Of a stretch of DNA of 59,217 bases, positions 29,264 through 37,830 are shown piece after piece. Each line of letters opens with the position of its first letter. The stretch's first letter is position 1. The position numbers were made by a program, and so were the translations under genes. The notes under the pieces are model-generated. The model was not told the DNA's origin. It made no database searches and saw only the letters and a list, made by a program, of their open reading frames with translations. Source of the stretch: Desulfuromonas sp. (GTDB lineage Bacteria > Desulfobacterota > Desulfuromonadia > Desulfuromonadales > Geothermobacteraceae); assembly GCA_002868905.1 (NCBI GenBank), contig PKUA01000033.1:1-59217 (forward strand), read 5' to 3'.

Positions 29264-29851
29264 ATGTCGTTCATTAACTACGCATCCCGCGAAATCAACT
29301 GCAAGATCGTCTATTACGGTCCGGGGCTCTGCGGCAAGACAACCAATCTGCAGTATATCTACCAGAAGACCGATCCGACCGCCAAAGGGAAGATGATCTC
29401 CCTGGCAACCGAGACGGAGCGGACCCTGTTCTTTGACTTTCTGCCGCTGGCGCTGGGAGAGATCCGCGGGTTTAAGACCCGTTTCCATCTCTATACCGTT
29501 CCGGGGCAGGTCTTCTACGATGCATCGCGCAAGTTGATTCTTAAAGGGGTCGATGGCGTGGTCTTCGTGGCGGATTCTCAGGAGGAACGCCTCGACGCTA
29601 ACATCGAATCCCTGGAGAATCTCAAGGACAATCTCGAGGAGCAGGGGTACCGGCTTGAGGATTTGCCGTTTGTCATGCAGTACAACAAGCGGGATTTGCC
29701 AAATGTCTCCTCGATGGAAGAGCTCCGCGAACTGCTCAATCCGGACGGGGTCCCGGAATACGAGGCATGTGCCACCACCGGCGAAGGGGTGTTCGAAACC
29801 GTCAAGGCGGTCGCCAAACTGATTCTGCTCGAGTTGAAGAAAGGCGGCTAA
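29264..29851 (+). CDS. mglA: MglA-like Ras-type GTPase
   Basis: A 195-aa small GTPase. The P-loop GPGLCGKT (residues 19-26) and the guanine-specificity motif NKRD in QYNKRDLP are clear; switch 2 is VPGQV, with Gln following the Pro-Gly as in MglA (DTAGQ is replaced). It forms a pair with MglB 14 bases upstream. In non-gliding relatives it is thought to place type IV pili and signalling proteins at cell poles; that role is inferred here. Confidence 0.93.
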   Translation: MSFINYASREINCKIVYYGPGLCGKTTNLQYIYQKTDPTAKGKMISLATETERTLFFDFLPLALGEIRGFKTRFHLYTVPGQVFYDASRKLILKGVDGVVFVADSQEERLDANIESLENLKDNLEEQGYRLEDLPFVMQYNKRDLPNVSSMEELRELLNPDGVPEYEACATTGEGVFETVKAVAKLILLELKKGG

Positions 29852-29857
29852 AAACCC

Positions 29858-29886
29858 TTGACAAGGGGCGGCCTTTCGACTAAATT
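29858..29886 (+). promoter_or_regulatory. promoter ahead of the broken tRNA-Asn
   Basis: TTGACA, 17 bases, TAAATT, ending 19 bases before the tRNA 5' half. This is a good stable-RNA promoter left driving a fragment. Confidence 0.7.
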
Positions 29887-29905
29887 TCCGTTTCGTTATT
29901 CTCAA

Positions 29906-29929
29906 TCCCCGATAGTTCAGTTGGTAGGG
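29906..29929 (+). pseudogene. 5' half of a disrupted tRNA-Asn gene
   Basis: TCCCCGATAGTTCAGTTGG plus TAGGG is a tRNA acceptor 5' strand and D-arm. It then breaks off into a T run (29930-29937). Its acceptor strand TCCCCGA pairs perfectly with TCGGGGA of the 3' half at 30370-30376, so both pieces appear to come from one gene. The stretch from 29938 (GGCCCGGGGAG...) may hold another shred of tRNA 3' sequence. Confidence 0.65.
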
Positions 29930-29987
29930 TTTTTTTTGGCCCGGGGAGTTCACTGCATATGTAAATGTTTGATTTTGCAGGGTAATA

Positions 29988-30016
29988 AAACCAGTAAATT
30001 TACTGGTTTGGTTTTT
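29988..30016 (+). terminator. 22-bp palindrome with T run
   Basis: A loopless perfect palindrome (AAACCAGTAAA followed by its complement) at 29988-30009, then GG and five T. It probably terminates transcription from the promoter at 29858. Confidence 0.55.
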
Positions 30017-30024
30017 GCTGAAAC

Positions 30025-30053
30025 TTGACTTATAACGGGGAATAGAGTATTAA
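30025..30053 (+). promoter_or_regulatory. promoter of intact tRNA-Asn
   Basis: TTGACT, 17 bases, TATTAA, 23 bases before the tRNA. Confidence 0.7.
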
Positions 30054-30076
30054 TATCTCCGTTTCTAGCCATACAT

Positions 30077-30152
30077 TCCACCTTAGCTCAGTTGGTAGAG
30101 CAGGCGACTGTTAATCGCCTTGTCGCTGGTTCGAGCCCAGCAGGTGGAGCCA
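30077..30152 (+). tRNA. tRNA-Asn (anticodon GTT)
   Basis: A 76-base tRNA. Acceptor TCCACCT/AGGTGGA, discriminator G, encoded CCA. Anticodon stem GGCGA/TCGCC encloses CTGTTAA, giving GTT. T-arm GCTGG-TTCGAGC-CCAGC. It is intact and has its own promoter and terminator. Confidence 0.97.
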
Positions 30153-30157
30153 ATTTG

Positions 30158-30197
30158 GAAAAGCCCACGAATTATTTCGTGGGCTTTTCTTTTTGGG
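30158..30197 (+). terminator. terminator of tRNA-Asn
   Basis: GAAAAGCCCACGAA, four-base loop (TTAT), perfect complement, then TTTTT shortly after. The following stretch 30198-30331 shows no gene. Confidence 0.9.
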
Positions 30198-30331
30198 GGT
30201 CGGACGCCGCTGGGCAAGGATGTAGCTTTTGACCTTATGAAAGCGGTTGTCGGTGCTGCGACGGCCGAAAGCAGTGTCTCACATCCCTAGCCTGAAAACC
30301 TTTCTGGGACAACTATTGAGATTGTGGACAT

Positions 30332-30380
30332 GTGGCTGTTAACCACCCTGTCGCTGGTTCGAGTTCGGCTCGGGGAACCA
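30332..30380 (+). pseudogene. 3' half of a disrupted tRNA-Asn gene
   Basis: It starts at an anticodon arm (GTGG-CTGTTAA-CCAC, anticodon GTT) and runs through variable loop, T-arm (GCTGGTTCGAGTTCGGC, two G-U pairs) and acceptor strand TCGGGGA, A, CCA. The D-arm and 5' acceptor are missing here but are found 400 bases upstream at 29906. The intact tRNA-Asn lies between the halves. Confidence 0.7.
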
Positions 30381-30420
30381 ACAAAATAGAGGGCCTACGG
30401 TTTTGACCGTAGGCCCTTTT
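30371..30420 (+). repeat. direct repeat copy A (tRNA 3' end plus terminator)
   Basis: These 50 bases match 39309-39358 at 45 positions without gaps. They cover the last bases of the tRNA 3' half, a spacer and a complete terminator (GGGCCTACGGT-TTTG-ACCGTAGGCCC-TTTT). This looks like one edge (att-type repeat) of an inserted segment. The rest of the segment contains no integrase. Confidence 0.7.
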
Positions 30421-30421
30421 T
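30391..30421 (+). terminator. original terminator of the broken tRNA-Asn
   Basis: An 11-bp perfect stem, TTTG loop, then five T. Confidence 0.85.
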
Positions 30422-30471
30422 GTCTGTGCGCTGAGAAGGTGCCAAGAAAATTGTTTTTTTTGAGAGATATT

Positions 30472-30648
30472 TTATGCCGGTGTCCAGTAACAGCGCTTTG
30501 GCGAAACGATCTTTTCTTCCTTTTTCAGTTGAGCCATTGCCTTGTCTACGGCCTTGCGATCAAGCCCGCCAAGTTCAGCAATTTTCCCGGCGTTAAGCGG
30601 CGCCCCTTCGGCGCGCATGACTTCAAGAACCATTTCAGTAATATCCAT
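30472..30648 (-). CDS. mini winged-helix protein (58 aa)
   Basis: Below the usual length cut-off. Reads [20 protein letters not shown], continues with a helix-turn-helix ([20 protein letters not shown]) and [18 protein letters not shown] at the end. GGAAGAG precedes the ATG. The pattern (helices, recognition helix, beta-wing with aromatic end) is that of a lone winged-helix domain. It follows the PNPOx-like gene by 39 bases on the same strand. I believe similar small proteins occur widely in Desulfuromonadia; function unknown. Confidence 0.75.
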   Translation of the reverse strand: MDITEMVLEVMRAEGAPLNAGKIAELGGLDRKAVDKAMAQLKKEEKIVSPKRCYWTPA

Positions 30649-30687
30649 GTCTCTTCCTTTGGCAAAGCACTTCTTTTAAAGATTTCT

Positions 30688-31059
30688 TTACCAGGTTTGG
30701 GTCGCGGAATCGATGGTGACGGCGAGCGTTGCCCTTAACCAGGTAAACTTTTCCTTCAGGATATCGTAATCAGGCCCGGACGTTACAAATTCGGCCTTCC
30801 CTTTGATCAAAAACCCTGCCCCTGCTCCATGCAGGCCCTTAACTTTGCTGCTCGCAGTTGTGATGACAACCTCGGGGTTAAGTTTGATGTTTTCTTCGGT
30901 CTTATGCATATAGCCAGCGGGGATCAGGAAGCGTTCTTCCGATGAAATCTTGACGTAGCTATTCCAGGTATTGACCATATGGATGCCATCATCCCCCAGC
31001 GTCGCAATCGAAACGATCCCGTCATTTTTAAGAATCTCAAGCAGTTTTTCAGAAATCAT
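30688..31059 (-). CDS. FMN-binding split-barrel protein (pyridoxamine 5'-phosphate oxidase-like)
   Basis: A 123-aa protein starting MISEKLLEIL at ATG 31059, with AGGAG in front; the longer open frame to 31176 reaches into the regulator's promoter. The fold is indicated by SIATLGDDGIHMVNTWN, then RFLIPAGYMHKTEENIKLNP and GFLIKGKAEF. These are small flavin (or heme) binding proteins of mostly unknown activity. It is divergent from a MocR-type regulator, which probably controls it. Confidence 0.8.
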   Translation of the reverse strand: MISEKLLEILKNDGIVSIATLGDDGIHMVNTWNSYVKISSEERFLIPAGYMHKTEENIKLNPEVVITTASSKVKGLHGAGAGFLIKGKAEFVTSGPDYDILKEKFTWLRATLAVTIDSATQTW

Positions 31060-31179
31060 AACGCGGGCTCCTGGTTTGAAAGGTTTGTTATCAAAGATGA
31101 TTGAAGGATACTTGATCACTGACCCCTTCAAAAGGTACAATCTCCAAAAAAACAATGGGGACAGAATGCCTGACATTCA

Positions 31180-32574
31180 ATGATGTTTATATTAAACAAC
31201 ACCGATTCGACGCCGCTCTACCAGCAGCTTTTCCTGCAAATCCGAGAGAAGGTTCTTTCGGGGAAGTTCCCGGCGCATTTTAAGCTTCCCTCGATTCGTG
31301 ACTTGTCAGGCGAACTGGAAATCAGTCGAAATACGGTCGATGGCGCTTTCCAGGAGCTCTGCGCAGAGGGATATATCTACAGCAAGTCGCGGAGTGGTTA
31401 CTTTGTTTCAGATCTTGAGCTGGACCTTGCGACTTCGACAACCACGCCTTACCCGAAACAGGACCTCCATCCGAAGCTGGCGGAGCGTTATCGATTTGAC
31501 TTTCATCCGGCTCGACTCGATCCTGAGGTCTTCCCCGCGGCACTTTGGAAGAAATGCTTTACTGATTGTTTTCGCTCCGAACCAGGTGCTTTCTCGGAGT
31601 ACAGTGACCCACAGGGGGAGTGGGGTTTGAGATGCAATGTCCAGTTTTACCTGGAGCGGTCTCGCGGGGTACGCTGTAGCCCGGATCAAATAATTATCAA
31701 TTCAGGATCGCAACAGAACCTGGAGATTGTTGCCCAGCTTATTCGTGAGACGCACAATTCCGTTGCGGTTGAAAATCCCGGATACCACCTGCCCCGGGAT
31801 GTCTTCCGAAATCTCGGGTTCAGAATCAATCCCATAGATATCGGTTCCTCCAGCCTCAATCCGGACGCCCTTAAATCGAGCGAGAGTAGTGTTGTCTACA
31901 TAACGCCTTCACACCAGATGCCGCTCGGTTACGTGATGCCTGTCGCCGATCGCCTGAAGCTCATTTCGTGGGCCGATACAGGTGGGAGGTTAATTATCGA
32001 GGATGATTACGACAGTGAACTGCGCTATGTCGGGCGGCCCATATCGTCTTTGCAGGGTCTGAATCCACAGGGGAACATCATCTATCAAGGCACCTTCTCC
32101 AAGGTTTTCTCACCGGCTCTACGTTTATGCTACATGGTTCTTCCAACTTGGCTGGCAGATGCTTACAGACAGAAGTTCATGAATTATCTGTGCCCGGTGC
32201 CGCTTTTGACGCAAAGAGCGATGATCGCTTTCATGGAGCAGGGTCACTGGGAGCAGCATTTGAGACGTGTGCGGATATTTTACAAGAAGAAGCATGATTT
32301 GATGCTGCACACAATCGAGCAGAGGCTCTTGAACAAGGCCAAAATCATAGGCCAGGGTGCTGGCCTTCATCTCGTTCTGGAATTGAACGATAGGATTCAA
32401 GACGAAGCGGAATTTGTTGAACGAGCAAAGCAGCATGGGTGCCGGTTGCTGCCTTTTTCAGCATTTTATGCGGATGGAAGAAAGGAGCAGAATAAGTTGC
32501 TGCTCGGGTTTGGTGGAATCCCCTTAGGCGAAATCCCGGCGGGGGTGGATCTGCTTTCCGGTCTTCTTGAGTGA
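31180..32574 (+). CDS. MocR-type regulator: GntR helix-turn-helix fused to an aminotransferase domain
   Basis: A 464-aa chimeric regulator. The N-terminal GntR winged helix spans about residues 8-78 (PLYQQLFLQIREKVLSG, LPSIRDLS, SRNTVDGAF). A linker is followed by a fold-type I aminotransferase domain, with the PLP lysine in GTFSKVFSPALRL and IIEDDYDSELRY. Members such as PdxR use PLP as a ligand. The divergent PNPOx-like gene 120 bases away is the likely target. A downstream ATG just after the first is an alternative start. Confidence 0.9.
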   Translation: MMFILNNTDSTPLYQQLFLQIREKVLSGKFPAHFKLPSIRDLSGELEISRNTVDGAFQELCAEGYIYSKSRSGYFVSDLELDLATSTTTPYPKQDLHPKLAERYRFDFHPARLDPEVFPAALWKKCFTDCFRSEPGAFSEYSDPQGEWGLRCNVQFYLERSRGVRCSPDQIIINSGSQQNLEIVAQLIRETHNSVAVENPGYHLPRDVFRNLGFRINPIDIGSSSLNPDALKSSESSVVYITPSHQMPLGYVMPVADRLKLISWADTGGRLIIEDDYDSELRYVGRPISSLQGLNPQGNIIYQGTFSKVFSPALRLCYMVLPTWLADAYRQKFMNYLCPVPLLTQRAMIAFMEQGHWEQHLRRVRIFYKKKHDLMLHTIEQRLLNKAKIIGQGAGLHLVLELNDRIQDEAEFVERAKQHGCRLLPFSAFYADGRKEQNKLLLGFGGIPLGEIPAGVDLLSGLLE

Positions 32575-32601
32575 CAAGGTTTCCTCCTCGTTCCCAACAC
32601 T

Positions 32602-32617
32602 GTCCGGTTCGGGGAGC
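32602..32617 (+). repeat. third copy of the tRNA-Asn 3' core
   Basis: GTCCGGTTCGGGGAGC resembles the tRNA-Asn T-arm/acceptor 3' strand and the cores of the repeats at 30371 and 39309, but the terminator part is absent. The rest of 32575-32852 is AT-rich and shows no gene. Confidence 0.4.
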
Positions 32618-32852
32618 AAGAAAAACTCGAGCACCTGAATTGAAAATCCGTATTTGTCACGGATTACGAGAGAAAATCTCCAATCTGACCTCGCATGTAT
32701 TTACAGACGCGACAGTCTGCTCGGATCGGCATTTTTGTGGACCTAAGCTCTGGTTCGACCACTTTGTAATTTTTTTTTGTTACTTCAACCCTCCATTTTT
32801 TTGACAAGCTCATGCCATAGAACTCGTGAAATTTTTTTTGAAATCTTTAAAC

Positions 32853-33749
32853 TCAAATTAAGATATAGAGTAAAGGCAAGGATATAAATGCTAGAGCCAT
32901 TCCTAAACTTACCATTGCCGCTGCAAGTTCTGGAACCATGCCTGCTGCAATAGCTAAAGCTCCAGCAGTCACCATGGGTGGCATCCCCGCTTCGAAGATT
33001 GAGATATCAGCCGCCAAGTTTGATAGCCCCAGAACGCGACACCCGGCCAAAGCAACCAGTGGACCGATAGCTAGTTTTATCGCTAAACCATATACCAATG
33101 GTTGAAGTATCGTAGGACTTAGTCTGATTTTCAATTGGAAACCAATCGCTGTCATTACCAGAGGGGTTAACATTCCTGCCAGGGTCTCAAGTCCCTTGGT
33201 GACAGCCTCAGGGTAGGGCCAGTTTCGAAGCAGCAAGCCTATCAGGAGGGCCATAGTGGGTGGAAAAAACAAGGCCCGTTTGGCTACTTCAGCAATTTTG
33301 ATAGTCCCCGCCCGGCCGTAAAGCGCTAGGACGACAGACCCGTAGATGGCAAAAATAAGCATAGTGCCGATCTGGTCATAAATGATCAGGTAAGGGATGC
33401 CTGCTTCGCCAAAAAATGCATTGACCATTGGAACGCCCATAAATGAAGTGTTGCCGATAGGCACGACGAGAAGCAAAACCCCGATTGTCTCTCTTGACCA
33501 GGAAAACCTCTTGCCAATAATCAAAACCAAAGTTGCAGAAAGGGCAAGCATCGACCAGGGGACAATCGCTGGAACGATCATTTCTCCGGAGAACTCCAGT
33601 TGTGGAACTTTGAGCAAAATGACGGCAGGAAGGGCAACGTATAGCGCGAACATGTTGAGGACTTGTGCCGTCTGATCCGGAAAGGCCTCTATCTTGCGAA
33701 ATAGTGCCCCAAGTCCAACAAAGAGGGCAATCAAAACGAAATTTTCCAT
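32853..33749 (-). CDS. AEC-family permease (auxin efflux carrier type)
   Basis: A 298-aa inner-membrane protein with about ten helices in two five-helix halves, the pattern of the AEC family. Family-like segments include FALYVALPAVILL, GNTSFMGVPM and EAGMPPMVTAG. Bacterial members export or import organic acids such as malate; the substrate here is unknown. The start has only a weak ribosome binding site. Its own promoter lies upstream. Confidence 0.88.
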   Translation of the reverse strand: MENFVLIALFVGLGALFRKIEAFPDQTAQVLNMFALYVALPAVILLKVPQLEFSGEMIVPAIVPWSMLALSATLVLIIGKRFSWSRETIGVLLLVVPIGNTSFMGVPMVNAFFGEAGIPYLIIYDQIGTMLIFAIYGSVVLALYGRAGTIKIAEVAKRALFFPPTMALLIGLLLRNWPYPEAVTKGLETLAGMLTPLVMTAIGFQLKIRLSPTILQPLVYGLAIKLAIGPLVALAGCRVLGLSNLAADISIFEAGMPPMVTAGALAIAAGMVPELAAAMVSLGMALAFISLPLLYILI

Positions 33750-33820
33750 AGAATTCCAGACTTTTTAGAAACACTTGGGTGAGTTTGGATGCATGTAAAG
33801 GCAATTTTTTGAGGCTTGTT

Positions 33821-33849
33821 TGTATACACGTGGATTTGCGCTGGTGCAA
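33821..33849 (-). promoter_or_regulatory. promoter of the AEC permease gene
   Basis: On the minus strand TTGCAC, 17 bases, TATACA, about 72 bases before the start codon. The remaining 33850-34142 holds no gene that I can support. Confidence 0.6.
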
Positions 33850-34142
33850 GATTTTTTATGTATGGCATCCTGATTTGTTTTGTATAATATTGGCGATTTC
33901 CATGTCGCAATTTCTGATTAATGTGGTGAAATCTCCCTTTTCTAGAAGAAATTTCTAAGGTCCTTAGGGGTCACGAATTGTGAAATTCTTGAATTGATAG
34001 GATTTGTTGGTGCAGCTTTGAATAAAGAGTTGAACCAGGTTGCCCAGGGGTTCATGTGATTGAATGGATCCTCGGTGAGGTGCGTCGGGCTCCATTTTTC
34101 TCTGGAGGAATGGGGCATGAGTCAAATAGAAATACTTTGAAT

Positions 34143-35024
34143 TTACCTTACAATTGCGAATCCGATACGGACCGCTTGAACACGCTCTTCGTAATTTAAC
34201 AGGCTTTCGGATCGAACATTGGAATACTCCACCTGCAGGTAGAGGTCAAAGTTGCCCCCTGTCAGATTCGAAACCGGGTAGGTTAGGTCGGAGATGAAGG
34301 AAATACCTTTTTTTGCCATTCTGATATTCGACGTAAAAACAAAACCATCTGCTTTGCCAAGTTTGGTTTCAAGGTCAAAATAGCCTCGATAGTCTGACAA
34401 ATCGGCGTTGCTCTCACCGTCATTGTTGATATAAAGAAAAACTCTGGGACTTAACTGAAGTCCAAGTTTAGTGACAGGGTTGTATTGAATGAAGTAGGGC
34501 TTTAAATAGAAAAAATTGGTACTTCTGCTATGCTGCTCTCCTCTGCCGTTGGACTCGTGCTGCAAACCGAATTGAAAAAACAAACCTTCAAACTTTGGAA
34601 GGTAACGATTGAGATTGCTCGTCAGGAAAAAGAATTCAGGCTTGTAACTTGTGTCTGAAAAAGGGGCGGAGTCTGATTTTAAATCCCAAAATGATGTCTG
34701 CGTGTAGGCAAGATGAATGCCTGCAAGCCAAGGGTGTCGTACATTTAGAGAGCCTTTTGGATTGAAAAGTCGATATTTCATGCTGAGCTGAAACTTGCTT
34801 TCTTTGGGGTCAGCACCAACAAGGAAATAGATTGGTTCATACGCTGAAATGTTTGCAAGGTAGGGCTGGTAAAGAGAAAATAAATCACTGAGATCACTAT
34901 AATTTGAGAGGGGAGATTCTGGTCCCTCCCCGGGATAGGTTTTCAATGGTTCGGACTGACAAGGGTAAATGCCAAACCAAAATATACTTGAGACCGTCAA
35001 GCAAAGTTTAAACAACCAATTCAT
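34143..35024 (-). CDS. pldA: outer-membrane phospholipase A1 (OMPLA)
   Basis: A 293-aa outer-membrane beta-barrel enzyme that hydrolyses phospholipids reaching the outer leaflet. A signal peptide ends around residue 25 (YPCQS). The catalytic region is recognisable as LQHESNGRGEQHSRSTN with the His/Ser pair and the partner Asn, and the barrel motifs YTQTSFWDL and SYKPEFF are in place. ATG 35024 with AGGA upstream is preferred to the TTG at 35030. Lies alone, with gene-poor flanks (35025-35313 shows nothing). Confidence 0.88.
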   Translation of the reverse strand: MNWLFKLCLTVSSIFWFGIYPCQSEPLKTYPGEGPESPLSNYSDLSDLFSLYQPYLANISAYEPIYFLVGADPKESKFQLSMKYRLFNPKGSLNVRHPWLAGIHLAYTQTSFWDLKSDSAPFSDTSYKPEFFFLTSNLNRYLPKFEGLFFQFGLQHESNGRGEQHSRSTNFFYLKPYFIQYNPVTKLGLQLSPRVFLYINNDGESNADLSDYRGYFDLETKLGKADGFVFTSNIRMAKKGISFISDLTYPVSNLTGGNFDLYLQVEYSNVRSESLLNYEERVQAVRIGFAIVR

Positions 35025-35313
35025 CAGCAATCCTGTCTGGAAGGTATCAAAAAGATTGGGATGTTGTTGTTCCTTTAAGCCGATGAGTGTTTTTGAATGG
35101 CAACTTTTTAGAAGTCCTTTAATTTGAGCCTGAATTCCATGTGCAGCTATTATCGCCCCTGAACCACGTCGAAAATTTAATAATCTGAGTCTGATCGGAT
35201 GGCGAAGCTAGATCTGGTTCGATTTCATAATCATGTCTGAGTAGGCCCTTCGAAAATGGAAATCTCTGTTCGGTTTGCGAAGAATGCGAGAATTTTAATC
35301 CGTTTCAGCTCAA

Positions 35314-36153
35314 TTACACCTGCACGCCCGCTTTAGGCATTTCATGCAAATGCACATCCCGTTGCGGGAACGGGATAGTGAGGCCGGCCGCTTCGATTTT
35401 TTCCTTGATGACCTTGTTGTGCTCCCAGATCACATCCCAGTAATCATCTACGCTGGCCCAAGCGCGTAGTTGCAGATTCACTGAACTGTCACCCAGCGTT
35501 TGTACCATGATCTTGGGTGCCGGTTCTTTATGAAAACGGCTTTCGGCCTCAATAATCCCCTTAAGGACCTCGAAGCCTCTATCGATTGAATCCCCATAGG
35601 AAATCCCCACGACCAAATCCATACGTCGTTTACCATTGCATGTAAAGTTTTTGATCGGAACTCCCCACAAAGTGCTATTCGGCATTGACAGGAAAAGGCC
35701 GTCAATCGTTTCAAGGATCGTGGTGAACAGGCCGATTTCCTTGACCGTGCCACTGTAAGAACCGCATTCGATAAAATGGTTGACCTTGAATGGACGCAGG
35801 ATCAAGAGCATGATACCTGCGGCAATATTGCTCAATGTGTCTTTCAGTGCCAGGCCGACCGCCAGACCGGCTGCTCCGAGGAGGGCGATAATGCTGTTGG
35901 TATTGACTCCGAAAATGTCGAGAACAATGACCAGGCCAATTGCGTAAACAGAATAGCTGCCTATGGCACCGAGGACCGGTGCCATAGTCTCGTCAAGACT
36001 TTCGATTTTAAAGTTGGCTCGTTGAATCGATTTTCGGACAAGTTTGGCAGCAAGGCGGCTGGCGAAAAAAACGGCCAGAGCGAGAAAAAGTTGGTAGCCA
36101 ACTGAAATGATTTTGACCGAGTTACTAGCCCAGAATTGGTCCAATTGTTCCAT
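35314..36153 (-). CDS. mscS: MscS-family mechanosensitive channel
   Basis: A 279-aa small-conductance channel with three N-terminal helices (about 17-33, 62-83 and 88-115). The pore helix GAAGLAVGLALKDTLSNIAAG has the Ala/Gly packing pattern, and the C-terminal beta/alpha vestibule domain includes VGISYGDSI and FPQRDVHL. It releases solutes on osmotic downshock. The zntB-like gene lies 24 bases upstream on the same strand, so both may be co-transcribed. Confidence 0.93.
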   Translation of the reverse strand: MEQLDQFWASNSVKIISVGYQLFLALAVFFASRLAAKLVRKSIQRANFKIESLDETMAPVLGAIGSYSVYAIGLVIVLDIFGVNTNSIIALLGAAGLAVGLALKDTLSNIAAGIMLLILRPFKVNHFIECGSYSGTVKEIGLFTTILETIDGLFLSMPNSTLWGVPIKNFTCNGKRRMDLVVGISYGDSIDRGFEVLKGIIEAESRFHKEPAPKIMVQTLGDSSVNLQLRAWASVDDYWDVIWEHNKVIKEKIEAAGLTIPFPQRDVHLHEMPKAGVQV

Positions 36154-36177
36154 GGTTAATCCTTTTGTTCGAAAAAA

Positions 36178-37149
36178 TTAAATCCAACGGATACGCCGGA
36201 ATATCAGAAATTGCAGGATAGCGATACCGGTCAGAAACGAACAGACAAAAAGAAAGGCGTGGGGGTTTTCGGTGCCTGGAATTCCCCCGACGTTGATTCC
36301 CAAAAGGCCAGTAAAAAGTCCAAGTGGTAGAAAAATGGCTGTCACAATAGAAAGCAGATACATGGTTTGGTTCATGCGGCTGGCCATTTGACTCTCAAGT
36401 TCGTCTTGAACTACCGCTGTTCTTTCCCTGGCGGCGTTGAGGTCCTCAACGTACCGTGTCAAACGGTCAGATGTTTCCCGCAGGATGGCCTGGTCGGCAG
36501 GAGTGATCCAGGCAATTTTTTCAATTTGAATTCGTTCGAAGACGTCCTTTTGAGGGATGAGATATCGCCGCAAACCAATTATTTGTCGGCGCAGTTCGCT
36601 GATAACCGTACGCAGTGGCTTGTCTTGCTGTCCAAAAACCAGTTCTTCAAGCTCATCGACCCGCTCAGACAGGTTGTCGAGGGATTCTGCCATGCGCAAT
36701 GAGAGTTTTCGGGTCAACTGCGCCAGAAAATCTCCTTCTGTTTTGGGGCCCTCTCCGTTCAATATCTCCATGCGAAGATCGTCTACAGCCATCACTTTTC
36801 GGTGTCGCATGGAAATTATCCGTCCTGGTTCGATCCACACTCTGAGTGAAACCATATCGTCCGGCTCTGAGCCCGGGTTGAGATTGATACCTCTCATAAT
36901 GATAAGAAGCCCGGGCCCATGAATAAAGAAGCGAGGCCGTGTGTCTTCTGCCAAAAGTGCTTCGAGAACCGATGTGTCCAAGCGGCTTTTCAGGTGCAGC
37001 CAGCGGTGACTCTCTTTAGATTTGTAGTCCAGGTGTATCCAGAGCAATCCATCCTCTGTGTGCCATTTGTTTATGTCATTCCAGCCCTCTTCAATGGGTT
37101 TTTCATGACCAGTCATCCGAATTGCCGAAATCAAACCGACTTGATTCAT
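36178..37149 (-). CDS. zntB: CorA-superfamily cation transporter, ZntB type
   Basis: A 323-aa protein with a large cytoplasmic domain, a long coiled helix (residues 140-255) and two C-terminal helices. The first helix ends in GLLGINVGGIPG; the GIN form with downstream GGIP is that of ZntB rather than the GMN of CorA. ZntB moves zinc with protons. AAAGGGAGATGG gives a strong ribosome binding site. Likely first gene of a two-gene unit with mscS. Confidence 0.9.
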   Translation of the reverse strand: MNQVGLISAIRMTGHEKPIEEGWNDINKWHTEDGLLWIHLDYKSKESHRWLHLKSRLDTSVLEALLAEDTRPRFFIHGPGLLIIMRGINLNPGSEPDDMVSLRVWIEPGRIISMRHRKVMAVDDLRMEILNGEGPKTEGDFLAQLTRKLSLRMAESLDNLSERVDELEELVFGQQDKPLRTVISELRRQIIGLRRYLIPQKDVFERIQIEKIAWITPADQAILRETSDRLTRYVEDLNAARERTAVVQDELESQMASRMNQTMYLLSIVTAIFLPLGLFTGLLGINVGGIPGTENPHAFLFVCSFLTGIAILQFLIFRRIRWI

Positions 37150-37371
37150 GTTCCATCTCCCTTTTTAGGAAAATCTATTTAACAAGTACCACCGTGACTA
37201 GGTTATTGAATTATTCACAAGAAATAAATTTGACCGTGATCTCCATATCAGTTAATCAATTTTCGGCAATGTTGTTTCATGGATTTTTCGCTAAGAAACA
37301 TATTCAAGCCCCGATCACCATCACAGCTTTTGTAGTATATTGCCTATTTATGTCTGACTGAAGATGCCATA

Positions 37372-37830
37372 TCAATTTTCATTTGAGTGGTTTCGGCCTT
37401 CTGTTGACTGGACAATGCGCGCCTCTCTCTGATACATCATGATTGAGCCTAACCTCAATATCGTTAGTACCAGCAATAGAAGACTGATTGCGTAAATCTC
37501 GCTTTCGCTTGCTTTGTGTTGAAATAGCATGATCATGACCTCCCTCACAATAAAAACAATGGCTGCATCCACAATAAAAGTCATTCTTAATCGGTTTGCG
37601 TGGAAATATTCAACGAGAGATTTGGACAATTCGACCAGAACAAAGAGTGTGAGAACATCAGTGATTAGGTTTAGATATTTTCCCGTTATTCCCGGGACAG
37701 TGATGGTATGCCATATCCCGAGAAAGAGTTTCCCGCACCCAATGACCAAGGCGACAATAAGAGCAAAAAGAATTGCTGAAAAAATCAGCCTGACAACGCG
37801 ATTGAACAGATTATTTATACTTATCTCCAT
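37372..37830 (-). CDS. PsiE-family membrane protein
   Basis: A 152-aa protein with four membrane helices (about 14-36, 52-75, 83-103 and 112-135). It matches the phosphate-starvation-inducible PsiE family (LVELSKSLVEYFHANRLRMTFIVDAAIVFIVREVMIML). Function unknown in all bacteria. ATG 37830 has GGGGGCAGG ahead; the frame extends further upstream to 37890. The region 37831-38181 contains no clear gene or known riboswitch. Confidence 0.8.
   Translation of the reverse strand: MEISINNLFNRVVRLIFSAILFALIVALVIGCGKLFLGIWHTITVPGITGKYLNLITDVLTLFVLVELSKSLVEYFHANRLRMTFIVDAAIVFIVREVMIMLFQHKASESEIYAISLLLLVLTILRLGSIMMYQREARIVQSTEGRNHSNEN

Noticed and set aside
30403-30738. 111-codon plus-strand frame over the PNPOx and winged-helix genes
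   Set aside because: It covers the terminator of the broken tRNA and the antisense of two better-supported minus-strand genes.
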